Below the pieces are notes generated by a model that saw only the letters and a list, made by a program, of their open reading frames with translations, was not told where the DNA came from and ran no database searches. A DNA stretch of 64,000 bases from Pseudotabrizicola formosa (GTDB lineage Bacteria; Pseudomonadota; Alphaproteobacteria; Rhodobacterales; Rhodobacteraceae), in assembly GCF_002900965.1 (NCBI RefSeq), contig NZ_PJOM01000002.1:868001-932000 (forward strand). The letters are read 5' to 3'. Both the position numbers and the translations under genes were made by a program. The stretch's first letter is position 1. The number at the start of each line of letters is the position of its first letter. This document shows positions 16,982-25,776 of the stretch, in pieces.

Positions 16982-17598
16982 TCGTGGCTCTCCATCACTT
17001 CGGCAACCCGCTGGCGCAGAACCGGCAGCAGCTCTGCCTCAAACCAGGGATTGGCTTTCAGCCATCCGGTATTGCGCCAGGACGGGTGGGGCAAGGGAAA
17101 GATGCCAGCTGCGGCGTGCCTGCGCCAATCCGCCACCGTTTCGGTGACATTGCCTGTCCCCAGATGCCAGCGCATCGCCGCCCCGCCCACCAGAAGGGTC
17201 AGACGAAGAGCGGGCAGCGCCGCCACCACGCTGGCCCGCCATGTCCGCGCACAGATCATCGGCGGCGGCAGGTCAGAGCCCTTGGCGTCATAGCCGGGAA
17301 AGCAGAACGCCATCGGCACGATGGCCACCCGGGTCTGATCATAAAAATCCTGCGGTGCAAGCCCGGTCCAGTCGCGCAGACGATCCCCAGACGGATCGGT
17401 GAAGGGCTGGCCCGAGGCATGCACCCGCGCGCCGGGGGCCTGCCCCGCAATCAGCAGCCGCGCTGCGGGGCGGAACCACACCACCGGGCGGGGATGATGT
17501 GCCGTTGCGGTGGCGGCAAAGCGCGCCGCACAGATCCGGCAGGCCGCGATCTCCCCTGCTAGGCTCAGCGGAACAGCACCAGAGCTTCGGGGCTCCAA
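16966..17598 (-). CDS. Uracil-DNA glycosylase superfamily protein
   Basis: Protein of 210 residues of the UDG superfamily (family 4/5-like, COG1573). Motif A is GQAPGARVHASGQPF and motif B is HPSWRNTG near residue 170. A CRIC pair at about 20-23 plus two later Cys residues (AFCFPG, MICART) could hold an iron-sulfur cluster, but the spacing is not the textbook family 4 pattern. The only credible start is an ATG at 17598 lying inside the end of the potA-like gene (34-base overlap). It could be a uracil or xanthine repair enzyme; no catalytic test can be made by eye. Confidence 0.75.
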   Translation of the reverse strand: MEPRSSGAVPLSLAGEIAACRICAARFAATATAHHPRPVVWFRPAARLLIAGQAPGARVHASGQPFTDPSGDRLRDWTGLAPQDFYDQTRVAIVPMAFCFPGYDAKGSDLPPPMICARTWRASVVAALPALRLTLLVGGAAMRWHLGTGNVTETVADWRRHAAAGIFPLPHPSWRNTGWLKANPWFEAELLPVLRQRVAEVMESHECPKS

Positions 17599-18674
17599 GC
17601 CACGTCCACCTTGCTGCCCACATCCAGAATCGGCCGGCCCGGCGTGTTGCGCATCGACAGCCTTACCTCGACATCGGTGCCGCCAAGGTAGACATCATAA
17701 TAGGTCATGTCGCCGAAATAGATCACCTCGTCGATGATCCCGTCCACCGTGCGCTCGGTCGTGGTCTGGCCGGGGTACATCAGCGTCAGCGTCTCGGGGC
17801 GCAGACCCACCATCGGGCTGTCGCCCTGCCCGGCGGGGCATTGATCGGCACTCAGCAGCGCCCGGCCCAGACCCTTGGCCTCAATCTCGATCTGGCCCCC
17901 GGTTTCCCCCAGCACCTGCGCCGGGATGAAGTTCATCGTGCCGATGAAATCCGCCACCTTCTTGCTGTTGGGGCGGCGGTACAGGGTTTCCGGGTCGGCC
18001 AGCTGTGCGATCTCGCCCTCAAACATCACCGCAATGCGGTCTGACATCACCAGCGCCTCTTCCTGATCATGCGTCACCAGCACGAAGGTGATGCCAACCT
18101 GCCGTTGCAGCTTGATCAGTTCCACCTGCATATGCTCGCGCATTTTCTTGTCCAGCGCCGACAAAGGCTCGTCCAGCAACAGAACTTTCGGCTTCAGGAT
18201 CAGCGCGCGCGCCAAGGCCACCCGCTGCCGCTGCCCGCCCGAAAGCGCATGCGCCGCCCGGTTGCCATAGCCTTTCAGGCCCACCATCTCCAGGGCTTCT
18301 TCCACCGCGCGGGCCTTTTCGCTGGCAGAGCGCGGGTCACGCCGCAGGCCAAAACCCACATTTTCCCCCACGCTCATATGCGGGAAAATCGCATAGGACT
18401 GGAACACCATATTGGTGGGCCGCTTGTTGGCGGGCACCCGGGCCATGTCCTTGCCATCAATCAGCACCGCGCCGCCGTCGATCCCTTCAAACCCGGCAAT
18501 CGTGCGCAGCAATGTGGTCTTGCCACAGCCCGATGGCCCCAGCAGCGAGAAGAACTCCCCCGCGCGGATGGTGCCATTGATCCCGCGCAGCGCGTGATAA
18601 TCGCCGTAATACTTATGCACATCGCGGAATTCGATCATGGTCGGCTTCGGCAGGGCGGGATTGACAGCGGTCAC
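17565..18674 (-). CDS. potA: Spermidine/putrescine-type ABC transporter ATPase
   Basis: Cytoplasmic ATPase subunit of 369 residues. Walker A GPSGCGKTT, signature LSGGQRQRV, Walker B VLLLDEPLSALD and the switch HDQEEAL are in order. The C-terminal third is a TOBE regulatory domain (FGDMTYYDVYLGG). The first part (HALRGINGTIRAGEFFSLLG, VFQSYAIFPHMSVGENV) is closest to PotA-like ATPases. Its start overlaps the permease stop by 4 bases. Polyamine specificity is a family guess; related systems carry amino acids or opines. Confidence 0.88.
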   Translation of the reverse strand: MTAVNPALPKPTMIEFRDVHKYYGDYHALRGINGTIRAGEFFSLLGPSGCGKTTLLRTIAGFEGIDGGAVLIDGKDMARVPANKRPTNMVFQSYAIFPHMSVGENVGFGLRRDPRSASEKARAVEEALEMVGLKGYGNRAAHALSGGQRQRVALARALILKPKVLLLDEPLSALDKKMREHMQVELIKLQRQVGITFVLVTHDQEEALVMSDRIAVMFEGEIAQLADPETLYRRPNSKKVADFIGTMNFIPAQVLGETGGQIEIEAKGLGRALLSADQCPAGQGDSPMVGLRPETLTLMYPGQTTTERTVDGIIDEVIYFGDMTYYDVYLGGTDVEVRLSMRNTPGRPILDVGSKVDVAWSPEALVLFR

Positions 18675-19477
18675 AGAAAGCCTCCGGTATCCTTGCCGCC
18701 GGTTTTCGCGATGCCGCGCCGGCGGAAAAATTCTGCGATGGAAAGAAGGAGCACCGACACCAGCACCAGAATGGTGCCAAGCGCCAGCATGGCGGGAACC
18801 TTGGCCGGAAAGCGGAACTGGCTGTAGATATAGGACGACAGCACCGTATCCGCCCCGGCAAGGAAATAGGCGATGATGAATTCGTCCAGCGAAATGGTGA
18901 AGCAGATCAGCAGGGACGAGATGATGCCCGGCGCCACCAGCGGCAGGATGATCAGCCGGAAGGTCGATACCGGCCCCTCGCCCAGATCATAGGCCGCCTC
19001 TTCCAGGGATTTGTCCAGCGACTGAAAGGCCGAAGACAGGATCGCCACCGCAAAGGGCGTGGTGATCAGCACATGGCCCAGAATGACGGTAAAGATCGAC
19101 AAGGGCACCGAGATGGCCAGCAGAACCACCAAGAGCGACATCGCCACGATCATCTCGGGCAGCACCAAGGGCAGCATGATCAGCCCCACCAGCCCGCCCT
19201 TGCCGGGAAAGCTGTACCGGGTGCTGGCGCGTGCCCCGAACACCCCCAGCACCGTGGCGATCACGGCGGTAGAGCCCGAAATCACCAGCGAATTGCGCAA
19301 AGCCTGCCACAATTGCGCATCGGCCCACATTTCCGCAAACCAGTTGGTCGTGAACCCCGACAGCGGAAAGGCGATGATCCGGCTGTCATTGAAGGCGAAG
19401 ATCGGCAGCAAGATGATCGGCGCATAGAGAAAGATCAGATAGCCGATGGCATAGGCGCGCAAGCCCGGAGCTTTCAT
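18671..19477 (-). CDS. potC: ABC transporter permease, PotC type
   Basis: Inner-membrane permease of 268 residues with six hydrophobic segments. The ATPase-contact loop appears as SLEEAAYDLGEGPVSTFRLIILP (EAA motif). The N-terminal helix YAIGYLIFLYAPIILLPIFAFNDS and the periplasmic FTTNWFAEMWAD are typical of PotC/YdcV proteins. It follows the PotB-type permease by 9 bases and overlaps the ATPase start by 4, so the three form one operon. Confidence 0.88.
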   Translation of the reverse strand: MKAPGLRAYAIGYLIFLYAPIILLPIFAFNDSRIIAFPLSGFTTNWFAEMWADAQLWQALRNSLVISGSTAVIATVLGVFGARASTRYSFPGKGGLVGLIMLPLVLPEMIVAMSLLVVLLAISVPLSIFTVILGHVLITTPFAVAILSSAFQSLDKSLEEAAYDLGEGPVSTFRLIILPLVAPGIISSLLICFTISLDEFIIAYFLAGADTVLSSYIYSQFRFPAKVPAMLALGTILVLVSVLLLSIAEFFRRRGIAKTGGKDTGGFL

Positions 19478-19486
19478 CCCATCCCC

Positions 19487-20368
19487 CTATTTTGCCGGCC
19501 CAAGGAAGCGCCGGTTCACCAGCACAAAGGCCACCGACAGGATGGCCACGATCACCATGGCCGAGACAGCAATGGCCGACCCCAGCGGCTTGTTGTTGAT
19601 CTTGAGCATCTGCACTTCCATCAGGTTGGCAATCATCGGAAGCTTCCCGCCGCCGATCAGATCGGGCGTCACATAATCGCCGATGGTGGGAATGAACACG
19701 ATCAGCGTGGCGGCAATCACCCCGCCCATCGACAGTGGCAATGTCACCCGCCAGAAGGTGCGCAAGCGGCTTTCCCCCAGATCCTGCCCCGCCTCCAGCA
19801 GGCTGCGGTCAATCTTTTCCAGCGCCACGAAGATCGGCAATATGGCAAAGGGCGCATAGGCATGTGCCAGCGTCATCACCAGCGCCCCCACATTGTAATT
19901 GATCCAGGTCAGCGGTTCATCAATCACGCCGATGCCCAACAGGCCCGAATTGATCACCCCGTTGTAGCCCAGGATCACCTTCCACAAAAACACCCGGATC
20001 AGATAGCTGGTCCAGAACGGAATGGTGATCAGAAACAGCCAGAGCGACTTTTTCGACGGCTGCACATGAAAGCTGACGAAATAGGCGATGGGATAGGCAA
20101 TCGCCACCGTCACCACCGTCACCGACAAGGCAACGATCAACGACCGCAGCATGATCGCGCGATAGACCGGGCCGGTCCAGACCTCGATGTAATTGGCCAG
20201 GGTGAAATCCCAGGTGATCACGCCGCGCCCGCCGGTCAGCAGGGAATACAGCACCACCGTGCCAAGCGGCGCCGCCAGCAGCAGCACCGCATAAAGCGCC
20301 GTGGGGCTGATCAGCATCAGGCCGGATCGCGCCTCGGACCGGCCAAGCACGGATGTCGTTTTTGCCAT
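19487..20368 (-). CDS. potB: ABC transporter permease, PotB type
   Basis: Inner-membrane permease of 293 residues with six hydrophobic segments and an EAA loop (SLLEAGQDLGESRLRTFWRVTLP). TSYLIRVFLWKVILGYNGVIN is characteristic of PotB/YdcU permeases. It is the first gene of the transporter operon; a periplasmic binding protein gene is expected next to it but none is present upstream or downstream in this window. The region upstream (20369-20478) shows no gene and probably holds the promoter. Confidence 0.88.
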   Translation of the reverse strand: MAKTTSVLGRSEARSGLMLISPTALYAVLLLAAPLGTVVLYSLLTGGRGVITWDFTLANYIEVWTGPVYRAIMLRSLIVALSVTVVTVAIAYPIAYFVSFHVQPSKKSLWLFLITIPFWTSYLIRVFLWKVILGYNGVINSGLLGIGVIDEPLTWINYNVGALVMTLAHAYAPFAILPIFVALEKIDRSLLEAGQDLGESRLRTFWRVTLPLSMGGVIAATLIVFIPTIGDYVTPDLIGGGKLPMIANLMEVQMLKINNKPLGSAIAVSAMVIVAILSVAFVLVNRRFLGPAK

Positions 20369-20478
20369 GTCACCCCCTGTTGCCCGTCCGGATCTGACGG
20401 CATTGCTGCTGTGCCGCAGCTTTGATCAAAACTTAGTCGCAAGCGGGGAACACTGGCAAGAGCCCTTGTGCCATCACG

Positions 20479-20507
20479 AAAAAAAGCCGGGCACGCGGCC
20501 CGGCTTT
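20479..20507 (-). terminator. Rho-independent terminator of the 85-residue gene
   Basis: A 10-bp stem AAAGCCGGGC / GCCCGGCTTT with the loop ACGCG. On the minus strand it is followed by a run of T (complement of 20479-20485). It lies 24 bases past the stop of the small gene and separates that gene from the polyamine transporter operon. Confidence 0.85.
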
Positions 20508-20530
20508 GCACAAACCGAAGGCAACCGCTC

Positions 20531-20788
20531 CTAGCCCGTGATCCGTTCAATCGCAATCGCGCGCTTTTTCAGCTCATCATAGAGCGACGGCACCACCCGC
20601 AGCGAGCCGACCGCTGCGCGCAAGGCATCCGAAAGCCGTGCCTCATTCGGGGCCGCACTGGCCACCCGCCACACCATGCGGCGCGCAACGCCATCATCAT
20701 AGACGATCTCGGTCGTCCCGGCGCGCGTGCGAAAGCCCAGAAAATCCGCCCCGCCATGCGGGGCATGAAACGTGGTTTGCTGTCCCAT
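20531..20788 (-). CDS. Conserved-looking hypothetical protein, 85 residues
   Basis: Small soluble protein that I do not recognise. It begins MGQQTTFHAPHGGADFLGF and has a central beta-like stretch (TTEIVYDDGVARRMVWRV) followed by an amphipathic helix region (LSDALRAAVGSLRVVPSLYDELKKRAIAIERI). There is no signal peptide, membrane helix or Cys. Codon use is like that of its neighbours and a good terminator follows, so it is likely real and transcribed alone. Confidence 0.6.
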   Translation of the reverse strand: MGQQTTFHAPHGGADFLGFRTRAGTTEIVYDDGVARRMVWRVASAAPNEARLSDALRAAVGSLRVVPSLYDELKKRAIAIERITG

Positions 20789-21008
20789 GACGGGCCTGTC
20801 CTGTCTTTATATCTGCATGTCGTTGCATGCGTCTGCTCGTTATGTGCCTGAAATGGGGCCATGCCTTATCGGGCGTCAAGACACAGCCGCGTGAGAGCAA
20901 AACGCAAGGGTGCACCCGCCTGAAAACCGAGTCATCCCTGCAACAGCCGCCGCAAAGCGGCCATCCGCGCGCCGCAGCTTTGCCACATTCCCGCCACAAT
21001 CTGCGCGG

Positions 21009-22412
21009 TCAGACCATAAGCTCTGCCGGGGGCTGTGCCAGCAACCGGGCCAGCCGGGTGATTCCGTCACGGAACCGCTCGGTCGACACATTTCCCGCCA
21101 GCGCCACCCGCACCGCATTGGGCGCGCGGCCATGGATCAGCGCATATTCATCGGCCGAGCGGATCATCACCCCCGCACTTTCGGCATGGCTGCAAAAACT
21201 GCTTGCCCGCCAGCCAGAGGGAAGACGCAGGAAGATGAACTGCAACCCCGGTTGCCAGCTCAGGTCAAACGCCCCCAGCGCATTGACCGCAAACTGCAGG
21301 CGACGGTCCAGCTCTTCCTGCACCAGCCCGCGCAAGCGTACGGCTTCGCCCGACTGCAACAGATGCAGCACAATCGCCTCGATCGGGCGCGACAGCGCGA
21401 AAAACTGGTGCTGCGCCGTCAAGCGTCCGGTCGGACCCATGCCGGTTGGCGCCACCATATAGCCAAAGCGCAACCCCGCCGAAATGGTCTTGGACAGGCT
21501 GCCCACATGCCAGACCCGCTCGGGGGCAATGGCCCGCATCGACGGCAGGGTGGTGGTGGCCACCGAATAGCAGTCATCATCAATGATCTGCAGATCATAG
21601 CGCCGCGCAATTTCCACAATCGCCTGCCGCCGTTCCAGCCCCATGCGCACCGTGGTCGGGTTCTGCGCCTCGGTCGTCAGACACAGCACCTGCGCGCCGT
21701 GGCGGCGACAGGCCTGCTCCAGCGCCTCGGGGACAATGCCCTCGGCATCGATCTCCACCGCCATCACTTCGGCACGTGACAGGCGGGCAGCGTGGCGAAA
21801 GCCCGGATAGGCCAGTTCTTCGGTCAGCACCACCGGCCGGTCACCGCGCAGGCAGCACATGAACACAAGGTTGATCGCATTCTGCCCGCCATGCGCCAGC
21901 ACGATATCATCCGCCGTGACTGGCCCCAGCACCCGGTCAGACACCCAAGCACAGATCGCCGCGCGCAGCGGCAGTTCGGCCTGCTGGCTGGGATAGTCGA
22001 TCCAGTCGGTGTCGTCACAGCCGCCCAGCGTCAAGAGCGCGGCAGCAATGGCTGCGCCCTGCCCGACATCCGGCAGAATCGGCGCGCGCAGATCAACCTT
22101 GCCCTGCACCCGCGCCGGTTCGCGGTCCACAAACAGCTCTTGCGTCGGCCCAAGGCGCGGCGCATTGGCGGCCACAAAGGTGCCCCGGCCCACGGTCGCC
22201 GCCAGCATCCCCTCCTGCGTCGCCAGCGAATAGGCCCGCGCCACCGTGCCCGGCGTCACCTTCAATTGCCAGGCCAGCTCCCGCACCGTGGGCAATTGTG
22301 CGCCTGTTTCCAGCTCTCCGGACCGGATTGACTCGCGCAAGGCCCGGGTCAGCGCCAGATATTTGGGACCATCGTCTTCAGACAGCTTCGGCAGCCATAT
22401 TGTATCAGCCAC
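21009..22412 (-). CDS. MocR-family regulator (GntR helix-turn-helix plus aminotransferase domain)
   Basis: Regulator of about 467 residues. A GntR-type winged helix (KYLALTRALRESIRSGEL, QLPTVRELAWQLKVTPGTVARAY) is followed by a fold-type I aminotransferase-like domain with PLP features: LAHGGQNAINLVF, IDDDCYS and the Lys in GSLSKTISAGLRFGY. A GTG start at 22412 is chosen because AGAGGA lies 5-8 bases upstream; a longer frame uses TTG at 22439. MocR proteins sense PLP or an amino compound. It is divergent from a DUF1127 gene, with an inverted repeat between them. Confidence 0.88.
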   Translation of the reverse strand: MADTIWLPKLSEDDGPKYLALTRALRESIRSGELETGAQLPTVRELAWQLKVTPGTVARAYSLATQEGMLAATVGRGTFVAANAPRLGPTQELFVDREPARVQGKVDLRAPILPDVGQGAAIAAALLTLGGCDDTDWIDYPSQQAELPLRAAICAWVSDRVLGPVTADDIVLAHGGQNAINLVFMCCLRGDRPVVLTEELAYPGFRHAARLSRAEVMAVEIDAEGIVPEALEQACRRHGAQVLCLTTEAQNPTTVRMGLERRQAIVEIARRYDLQIIDDDCYSVATTTLPSMRAIAPERVWHVGSLSKTISAGLRFGYMVAPTGMGPTGRLTAQHQFFALSRPIEAIVLHLLQSGEAVRLRGLVQEELDRRLQFAVNALGAFDLSWQPGLQFIFLRLPSGWRASSFCSHAESAGVMIRSADEYALIHGRAPNAVRVALAGNVSTERFRDGITRLARLLAQPPAELMV

Positions 22413-22473
22413 AATGTTCCTCTGGCGTTGGAGACTCAACCTTTGTACCGTTATGATATGGCAGATTGCGCCA

Positions 22474-22487
22474 TTGTATCAATACAA
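22474..22487. promoter_or_regulatory. Inverted-repeat operator candidate between MocR and DUF1127 genes
   Basis: TTGTAT-CA-ATACAA is a perfect 6-bp inverted repeat in the 101-base divergent region. A related half, ATTGTATCA, occurs again at 22398-22406 around the regulator start, and TTGTACCG lies at 22443-22450. Binding by the adjacent MocR protein is inferred from position. Confidence 0.5.
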
Positions 22488-22513
22488 ATCTCATCGCTGT
22501 AAAGGAATGCGTC

Positions 22514-22726
22514 ATGTCTCCCGTCGAAACGCTGGTCTTCCGCCCCGCCTCGCTGCCGCCGCTGTCGCGGCTGGTACTGGCCGCTGCGGTCCGCGTCATG
22601 ACCTGGGAGGTACGGCGTCGCACCCGAAAGGATCTCACGCGGCTGACGCCCCACCTGCTGCGCGACATCGGCGTGGACCCGATGACGGCACAGGCCGAGG
22701 CCAACCGCCGGTTCTGGCAGGACTGA
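22514..22726 (+). CDS. DUF1127 small protein
   Basis: Protein of 70 residues ending in the DUF1127 signature (LTRLTPHLLRDIGVDPMTAQAEANRRFW) and rich in Arg. The ATG at 22514 follows AAAGGAATGCGTC; an earlier in-frame ATG at 22466 lies in the operator region. In Rhodobacter sphaeroides a protein of this family and size (CcaF1) binds RNA and affects sRNA maturation and RNA turnover. Whether this one does so is unknown. It is divergent from a MocR regulator and followed by a strong terminator, so it is a single-gene unit. Confidence 0.85.
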   Translation: MSPVETLVFRPASLPPLSRLVLAAAVRVMTWEVRRRTRKDLTRLTPHLLRDIGVDPMTAQAEANRRFWQD

Positions 22727-22758
22727 TCTTTCCGAAACTCCTGTGGTTTCCCCTGACT

Positions 22759-22786
22759 GGGCCGGATTTATCCGGCCCCTTTTTTT
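22759..22786 (+). terminator. Rho-independent terminator of the DUF1127 gene
   Basis: Stem GGGCCGGA / TCCGGCCC with a TTTA loop, followed by CTTTTTTT. It starts 32 bases after the stop codon. Confidence 0.9.
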
Positions 22787-22894
22787 GGGCGATACCCCAG
22801 GGCACAGGGCAGCAAAGGTTAAGAAATCCTGAACCTCCGCAGGTCAAGACCTTGATTCCAATAGATTCTCTATCCTGTAACACAGGGGGAATGC

Positions 22895-22923
22895 AAAAAG
22901 GCCCGCCAGAGGGGCGGGCCTTT
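22895..22923 (-). terminator. Rho-independent terminator of rplM-rpsI
   Basis: An 11-bp stem AAAGGCCCGCC / GGCGGGCCTTT (22897-22907 and 22913-22923) with a T run on the minus strand (complement of 22895-22899). It begins 18 bases after the rpsI stop. The 108 bases between this and the DUF1127 terminator hold nothing I recognise. Confidence 0.9.
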
Positions 22924-22941
22924 CCAAAACGTTCCGAAAGC

Positions 22942-23436
22942 TCAGCGCTTGGAGAACTGGAAGGATTTACGGGCTTTCGCCTTGCCATATTTCTTCCGTT
23001 CCACCACGCGGCTGTCGCGGGTCAGGAAGCCGGCGGCTTTCAGCGCGCCGCGCAGGCCGGGTTCGTACAGTTGCAGGGCCTTCGAGATGCCATGCTTCAC
23101 GGCCCCCGCCTGCCCCGACAGACCGCCGCCAACCACGGTGGCCATCACGTCGAACTGGCCTTCCACGTTTGCGATGGTGAAGGGCTGCTTCAGGATCATC
23201 TGCAGAACCGGACGGGCAAAATAGACCGCCATTTCCTTGCCGTTGACCACAACCTTGCCGGTGCCGGGCTTGACCCAGACGCGGGCAACCGCGTTCTTCC
23301 GCTTGCCGGTCGCATAGGACCGACCCAGCGCATCCCGCACAGCCACACGCGGGGCTGCCGCAGGGGCAGCAGGCGCGTCAGCATTGGTGCCGGACACGGC
23401 CGATTTCAGATCGTCGAGGGATTTGATGTCAGCCAT
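22942..23436 (-). CDS. rpsI: Ribosomal protein S9
   Basis: Small-subunit protein of 164 residues. The S9 core starts at [19 protein letters not shown], continues through [19 protein letters not shown], and ends in the invariant [17 protein letters not shown], whose C-terminal Arg contacts the P-site tRNA. About 38 residues rich in Ala and Pro precede the core, an extension common in alphaproteobacteria. It follows rplM by two bases and ends at a terminator. Confidence 0.97.
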   Translation of the reverse strand: MADIKSLDDLKSAVSGTNADAPAAPAAAPRVAVRDALGRSYATGKRKNAVARVWVKPGTGKVVVNGKEMAVYFARPVLQMILKQPFTIANVEGQFDVMATVVGGGLSGQAGAVKHGISKALQLYEPGLRGALKAAGFLTRDSRVVERKKYGKAKARKSFQFSKR

Positions 23437-23438
23437 GA

Positions 23439-23903
23439 TCACGCGCTCCGGGTGTTCTTGGGGTTCAGCGCGCCAACGTCGAGGACGGTGGGCTGCTGAG
23501 CTTCATGCGGATGCTCGGTCCCGGCATAGACGCGCAGATTGGTCATCTGCTGGCGGCCAAGACGGTTGCGGGTGATCATACGCTCGACGGCCTTGATCAC
23601 CACACGCTCGGGGTGATTGCCTTCCAGCACCTGCCGCGCGGTGCGCTGCTTGATGCCGCCCGGATGGCCGGTGTGCCAGTAATAGATCTTGTCGGCACGC
23701 TTGTTGCCGGTCATCTGGATCTTGTCCGCATTGATGATGATGACATTGTCACCCATATCCATATGCGGGGTAAAGGTCGGCTTGTTCTTGCCGCGCAGGA
23801 TGTTGGCGACGATCGTGGCAAGGCGGCCCAGAACGATGCCTTCGGCATCGATCAGGATCCACTTTTTCTCGATGTCCGCCGGAGTAGCGGTAAAGGTTTT
23901 CAT
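23439..23903 (-). CDS. rplM: Ribosomal protein L13
   Basis: Large-subunit protein of 154 residues, full length. The N-terminus [42 protein letters not shown] and the [12 protein letters not shown] motif are diagnostic. It is the first gene of the rplM-rpsI operon, the usual pair. A promoter candidate lies about 100 bases upstream. Confidence 0.97.
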   Translation of the reverse strand: MKTFTATPADIEKKWILIDAEGIVLGRLATIVANILRGKNKPTFTPHMDMGDNVIIINADKIQMTGNKRADKIYYWHTGHPGGIKQRTARQVLEGNHPERVVIKAVERMITRNRLGRQQMTNLRVYAGTEHPHEAQQPTVLDVGALNPKNTRSA

Positions 23904-24004
23904 CGGTGGTGTCCCATGGAGGTCAGGCAGGGGTTGCCCCCCGGTAACTCGGATGGCGGCTTATCGCGCATAGGGCGCGCTGCGTCAAGCGGTGCGGGCA
24001 ATAT

Positions 24005-24032
24005 ATAATATTGCAAAATCATAGTCTTACAA
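24005..24032 (-). promoter_or_regulatory. Sigma-70-type promoter candidate for rplM-rpsI
   Basis: On the minus strand TTGTAA (24032-24027) is separated by 16 bases from TATTAT (24010-24005) in an unusually AT-rich patch of a GC-rich genome. GCAATAT-ATA-ATATTGC also forms a short palindrome over the -10 side (23999-24015). Distance to the rplM start is about 100 bases. Confidence 0.45.
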
Positions 24033-24045
24033 AAGTGGTATTATG

Positions 24046-24807
24046 TTACCCCATTGATTCCGCCGCAATCATCCGCAACGCCCGCGCCCGTGCCGGGGGG
24101 ATGGCGGCAATTTCAACGCCTGTCAGAACATGCAGCGTATCAAGGTCACGGTCGATGACCGCATGGTCGCTGACCCAGCCGCCCATCGACAGATAGGTGC
24201 GCAGCAAGGGCGGAATCTGCGGCAGGGCCGCAAAGGGGGCCGCGGTGTCGGGCAGGCTGACACGCTCGGGCGCGCGCGGCCCGGGTCGCCAGCACTCAGG
24301 CGCGATGCGTGCGGCCAAAGCACCCAGCGCTGCGGTGTGCCGGGCCGGATCGGCCCCGGCAAAGCTGGAACAGCCAAACAGCAGCCCCACCCCGCCCGCA
24401 TCGACCAGTCGCGTCATCGCGGCCCAGGCCAGCCTCAGAATGTCTGGATCATGCCGGTCAGGCGCAAGGCAAAAGCGGCCCATTTCCAGCATCTGGGCCG
24501 GAAACCGCGCCAGCCGGGACAGGTCATAGAATTGGGCGGCATAGGATTGCGCAAGGGTGGCCCCGTCAAACATCTGCACCCGGTAGGTGGCGACCAAGGC
24601 GCCCGAAGCACGGTCCTGCACCAGCACATGTTGCGCCTGATCGTCAAAGGCATCGGCATCGCGATGGTCAGCCGCTGCGCTGCCCCGCGCCGCCCGGAAG
24701 GCAAGGTAGCGCAGCCGCTGTGCCGCCGCGACCGACTCTGCGCTCGTCGCAAGACGCACCTCGTAGAGCCCGCGCGACAAAGGTTGCATGCCGTACCCCC
24801 GACCCAT
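24046..24807 (-). CDS. Ornithine-lipid acyltransferase, OlsB-like
   Basis: GNAT-fold acyltransferase of about 253 residues, related to OlsB, which transfers a 3-hydroxyacyl group from ACP to the alpha-amino group of ornithine. [23 protein letters not shown] opens the domain and [21 protein letters not shown] is the conserved OlsB segment; [21 protein letters not shown] closes it. The ATG at 24807 is chosen for GAGGGA 6 bases upstream; the ATG at 24789 is possible. The partner acyltransferase olsA, often adjacent, is not seen here, so ornithine specificity is likely but unproven. Confidence 0.8.
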   Translation of the reverse strand: MGRGYGMQPLSRGLYEVRLATSAESVAAAQRLRYLAFRAARGSAAADHRDADAFDDQAQHVLVQDRASGALVATYRVQMFDGATLAQSYAAQFYDLSRLARFPAQMLEMGRFCLAPDRHDPDILRLAWAAMTRLVDAGGVGLLFGCSSFAGADPARHTAALGALAARIAPECWRPGPRAPERVSLPDTAAPFAALPQIPPLLRTYLSMGGWVSDHAVIDRDLDTLHVLTGVEIAAIPPARARALRMIAAESMG

Positions 24808-24918
24808 GACGCGTCCCTCTGGCCGTACCCTTGGCACCCGGACCCACGCCCCCTAGATATACCGATGATGCCGCAGGCTGGCATATCGGTCAGCCGCACA
24901 GAACCACAGGAGATGCGT

Positions 24919-25314
24919 ATGGACAAGGTCGTGAGATCGGATGCCGAATGGCAGGAGATGCTGTCGGAGCTTGCCTATAAGGTGACCCGCAAACATGGGA
25001 CCGAACGGGCCTTTACCCATGACAATTTCCCGAAAGAGCCGGGCACCTATCGCTGTGTGTGCTGCGATGCGCCGTTGTTCGACCAGTCGACCAAATTCGA
25101 CTCGGGCACCGGCTGGCCCAGCTTTTATGCGCCGATCAGCGCCGAGTTGGTGGGAGAGACCGAAGACCGCAGCTGGTTCATGCGGCGCACCGAGGTGCAT
25201 TGCAACCGTTGCGACGCGCATCTGGGCCATGTGTTCCCCGATGGACCTGCGCCCACCGGCCTGCGCTATTGCATGAACGGCGTGGCCCTGACCTTCGAGC
25301 CCGAAGCAGGCTGA
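24919..25314 (+). CDS. msrB: Peptide-methionine (R)-S-oxide reductase
   Basis: Repair enzyme of 131 residues that reduces Met-R-sulfoxide in proteins. [11 protein letters not shown] and [22 protein letters not shown] are family signatures; two CxxC pairs (CVCC, CNRC) bind zinc and the catalytic Cys is in LRYCMNG. AGGAG lies 6 bases before the ATG at 24919, which decides it over the ATG at 24913. No signal peptide, so it acts in the cytoplasm. Confidence 0.95.
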   Translation: MDKVVRSDAEWQEMLSELAYKVTRKHGTERAFTHDNFPKEPGTYRCVCCDAPLFDQSTKFDSGTGWPSFYAPISAELVGETEDRSWFMRRTEVHCNRCDAHLGHVFPDGPAPTGLRYCMNGVALTFEPEAG

Positions 25315-25338
25315 CCGGCAGGGCCGCCGAAGGCTGGT

Positions 25339-25776
25339 TCAGTCGCCCAGGAACTGTCCGGCACTGAACCGGCCGATATTGGCAAAGAGCTGGCCCAGCA
25401 CGCTCTGACCCTGAACGCTGCTTTCGGTGACCCGGCGGGACAGCGGCACGATCTGCCCGCGTTCCAGACCGAAGCGCTCGACATTCTGCAGCACGCCGCT
25501 GTCACTGAAGCTCAGGGCCACAACCTGACGGTCAATCTCTTGCGGGGCAAGCGCGCCGCGCTGTTGCCAGCGGCTTTGCACATAGAACCAGCCGGTGTCA
25601 TTCAGCAGGCCCGAGGCCGAGGGCCGCCCGACCTTGGGGGCTGCGGTGTCGCGGGTGTCCTGACCCACCACAAGCTGCGCCAGATCGGTTTCCGACGGGA
25701 CATAGCCATGATTGCGGTAGATCGGCGCACAGGCCGTCAGCGCGGCGGTCAGGCAGATCATCGCGACGATCCGCAT
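25339..25776 (-). CDS. BamE/SmpA-like outer-membrane lipoprotein
   Basis: Lipoprotein of 145 residues with a type II signal (MRIVAMICLTAALTAC) and lipobox LTAC. The BamE core follows: YRNHGYVPSETDLAQLVVGQDTRDTAAPKVGRPSASG, DTGWFYVQSRWQQ and VALSFSDSGVLQNVERFGLE. BamE stabilises the BAM complex that inserts outer-membrane beta barrels. The ATG at 25776 is chosen because it gives the signal peptide; the frame opens further upstream at 25848. It converges on msrB and is divergent from yceD. Confidence 0.85.
   Translation of the reverse strand: MRIVAMICLTAALTACAPIYRNHGYVPSETDLAQLVVGQDTRDTAAPKVGRPSASGLLNDTGWFYVQSRWQQRGALAPQEIDRQVVALSFSDSGVLQNVERFGLERGQIVPLSRRVTESSVQGQSVLGQLFANIGRFSAGQFLGD

Noticed and set aside
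22787-22894. Possible sRNA genes after DUF1127, as in the R. sphaeroides ccaF1 locus
   Set aside because: A terminator follows the gene at once, and I see no CCTCCTCCC hairpin-loop repeats.
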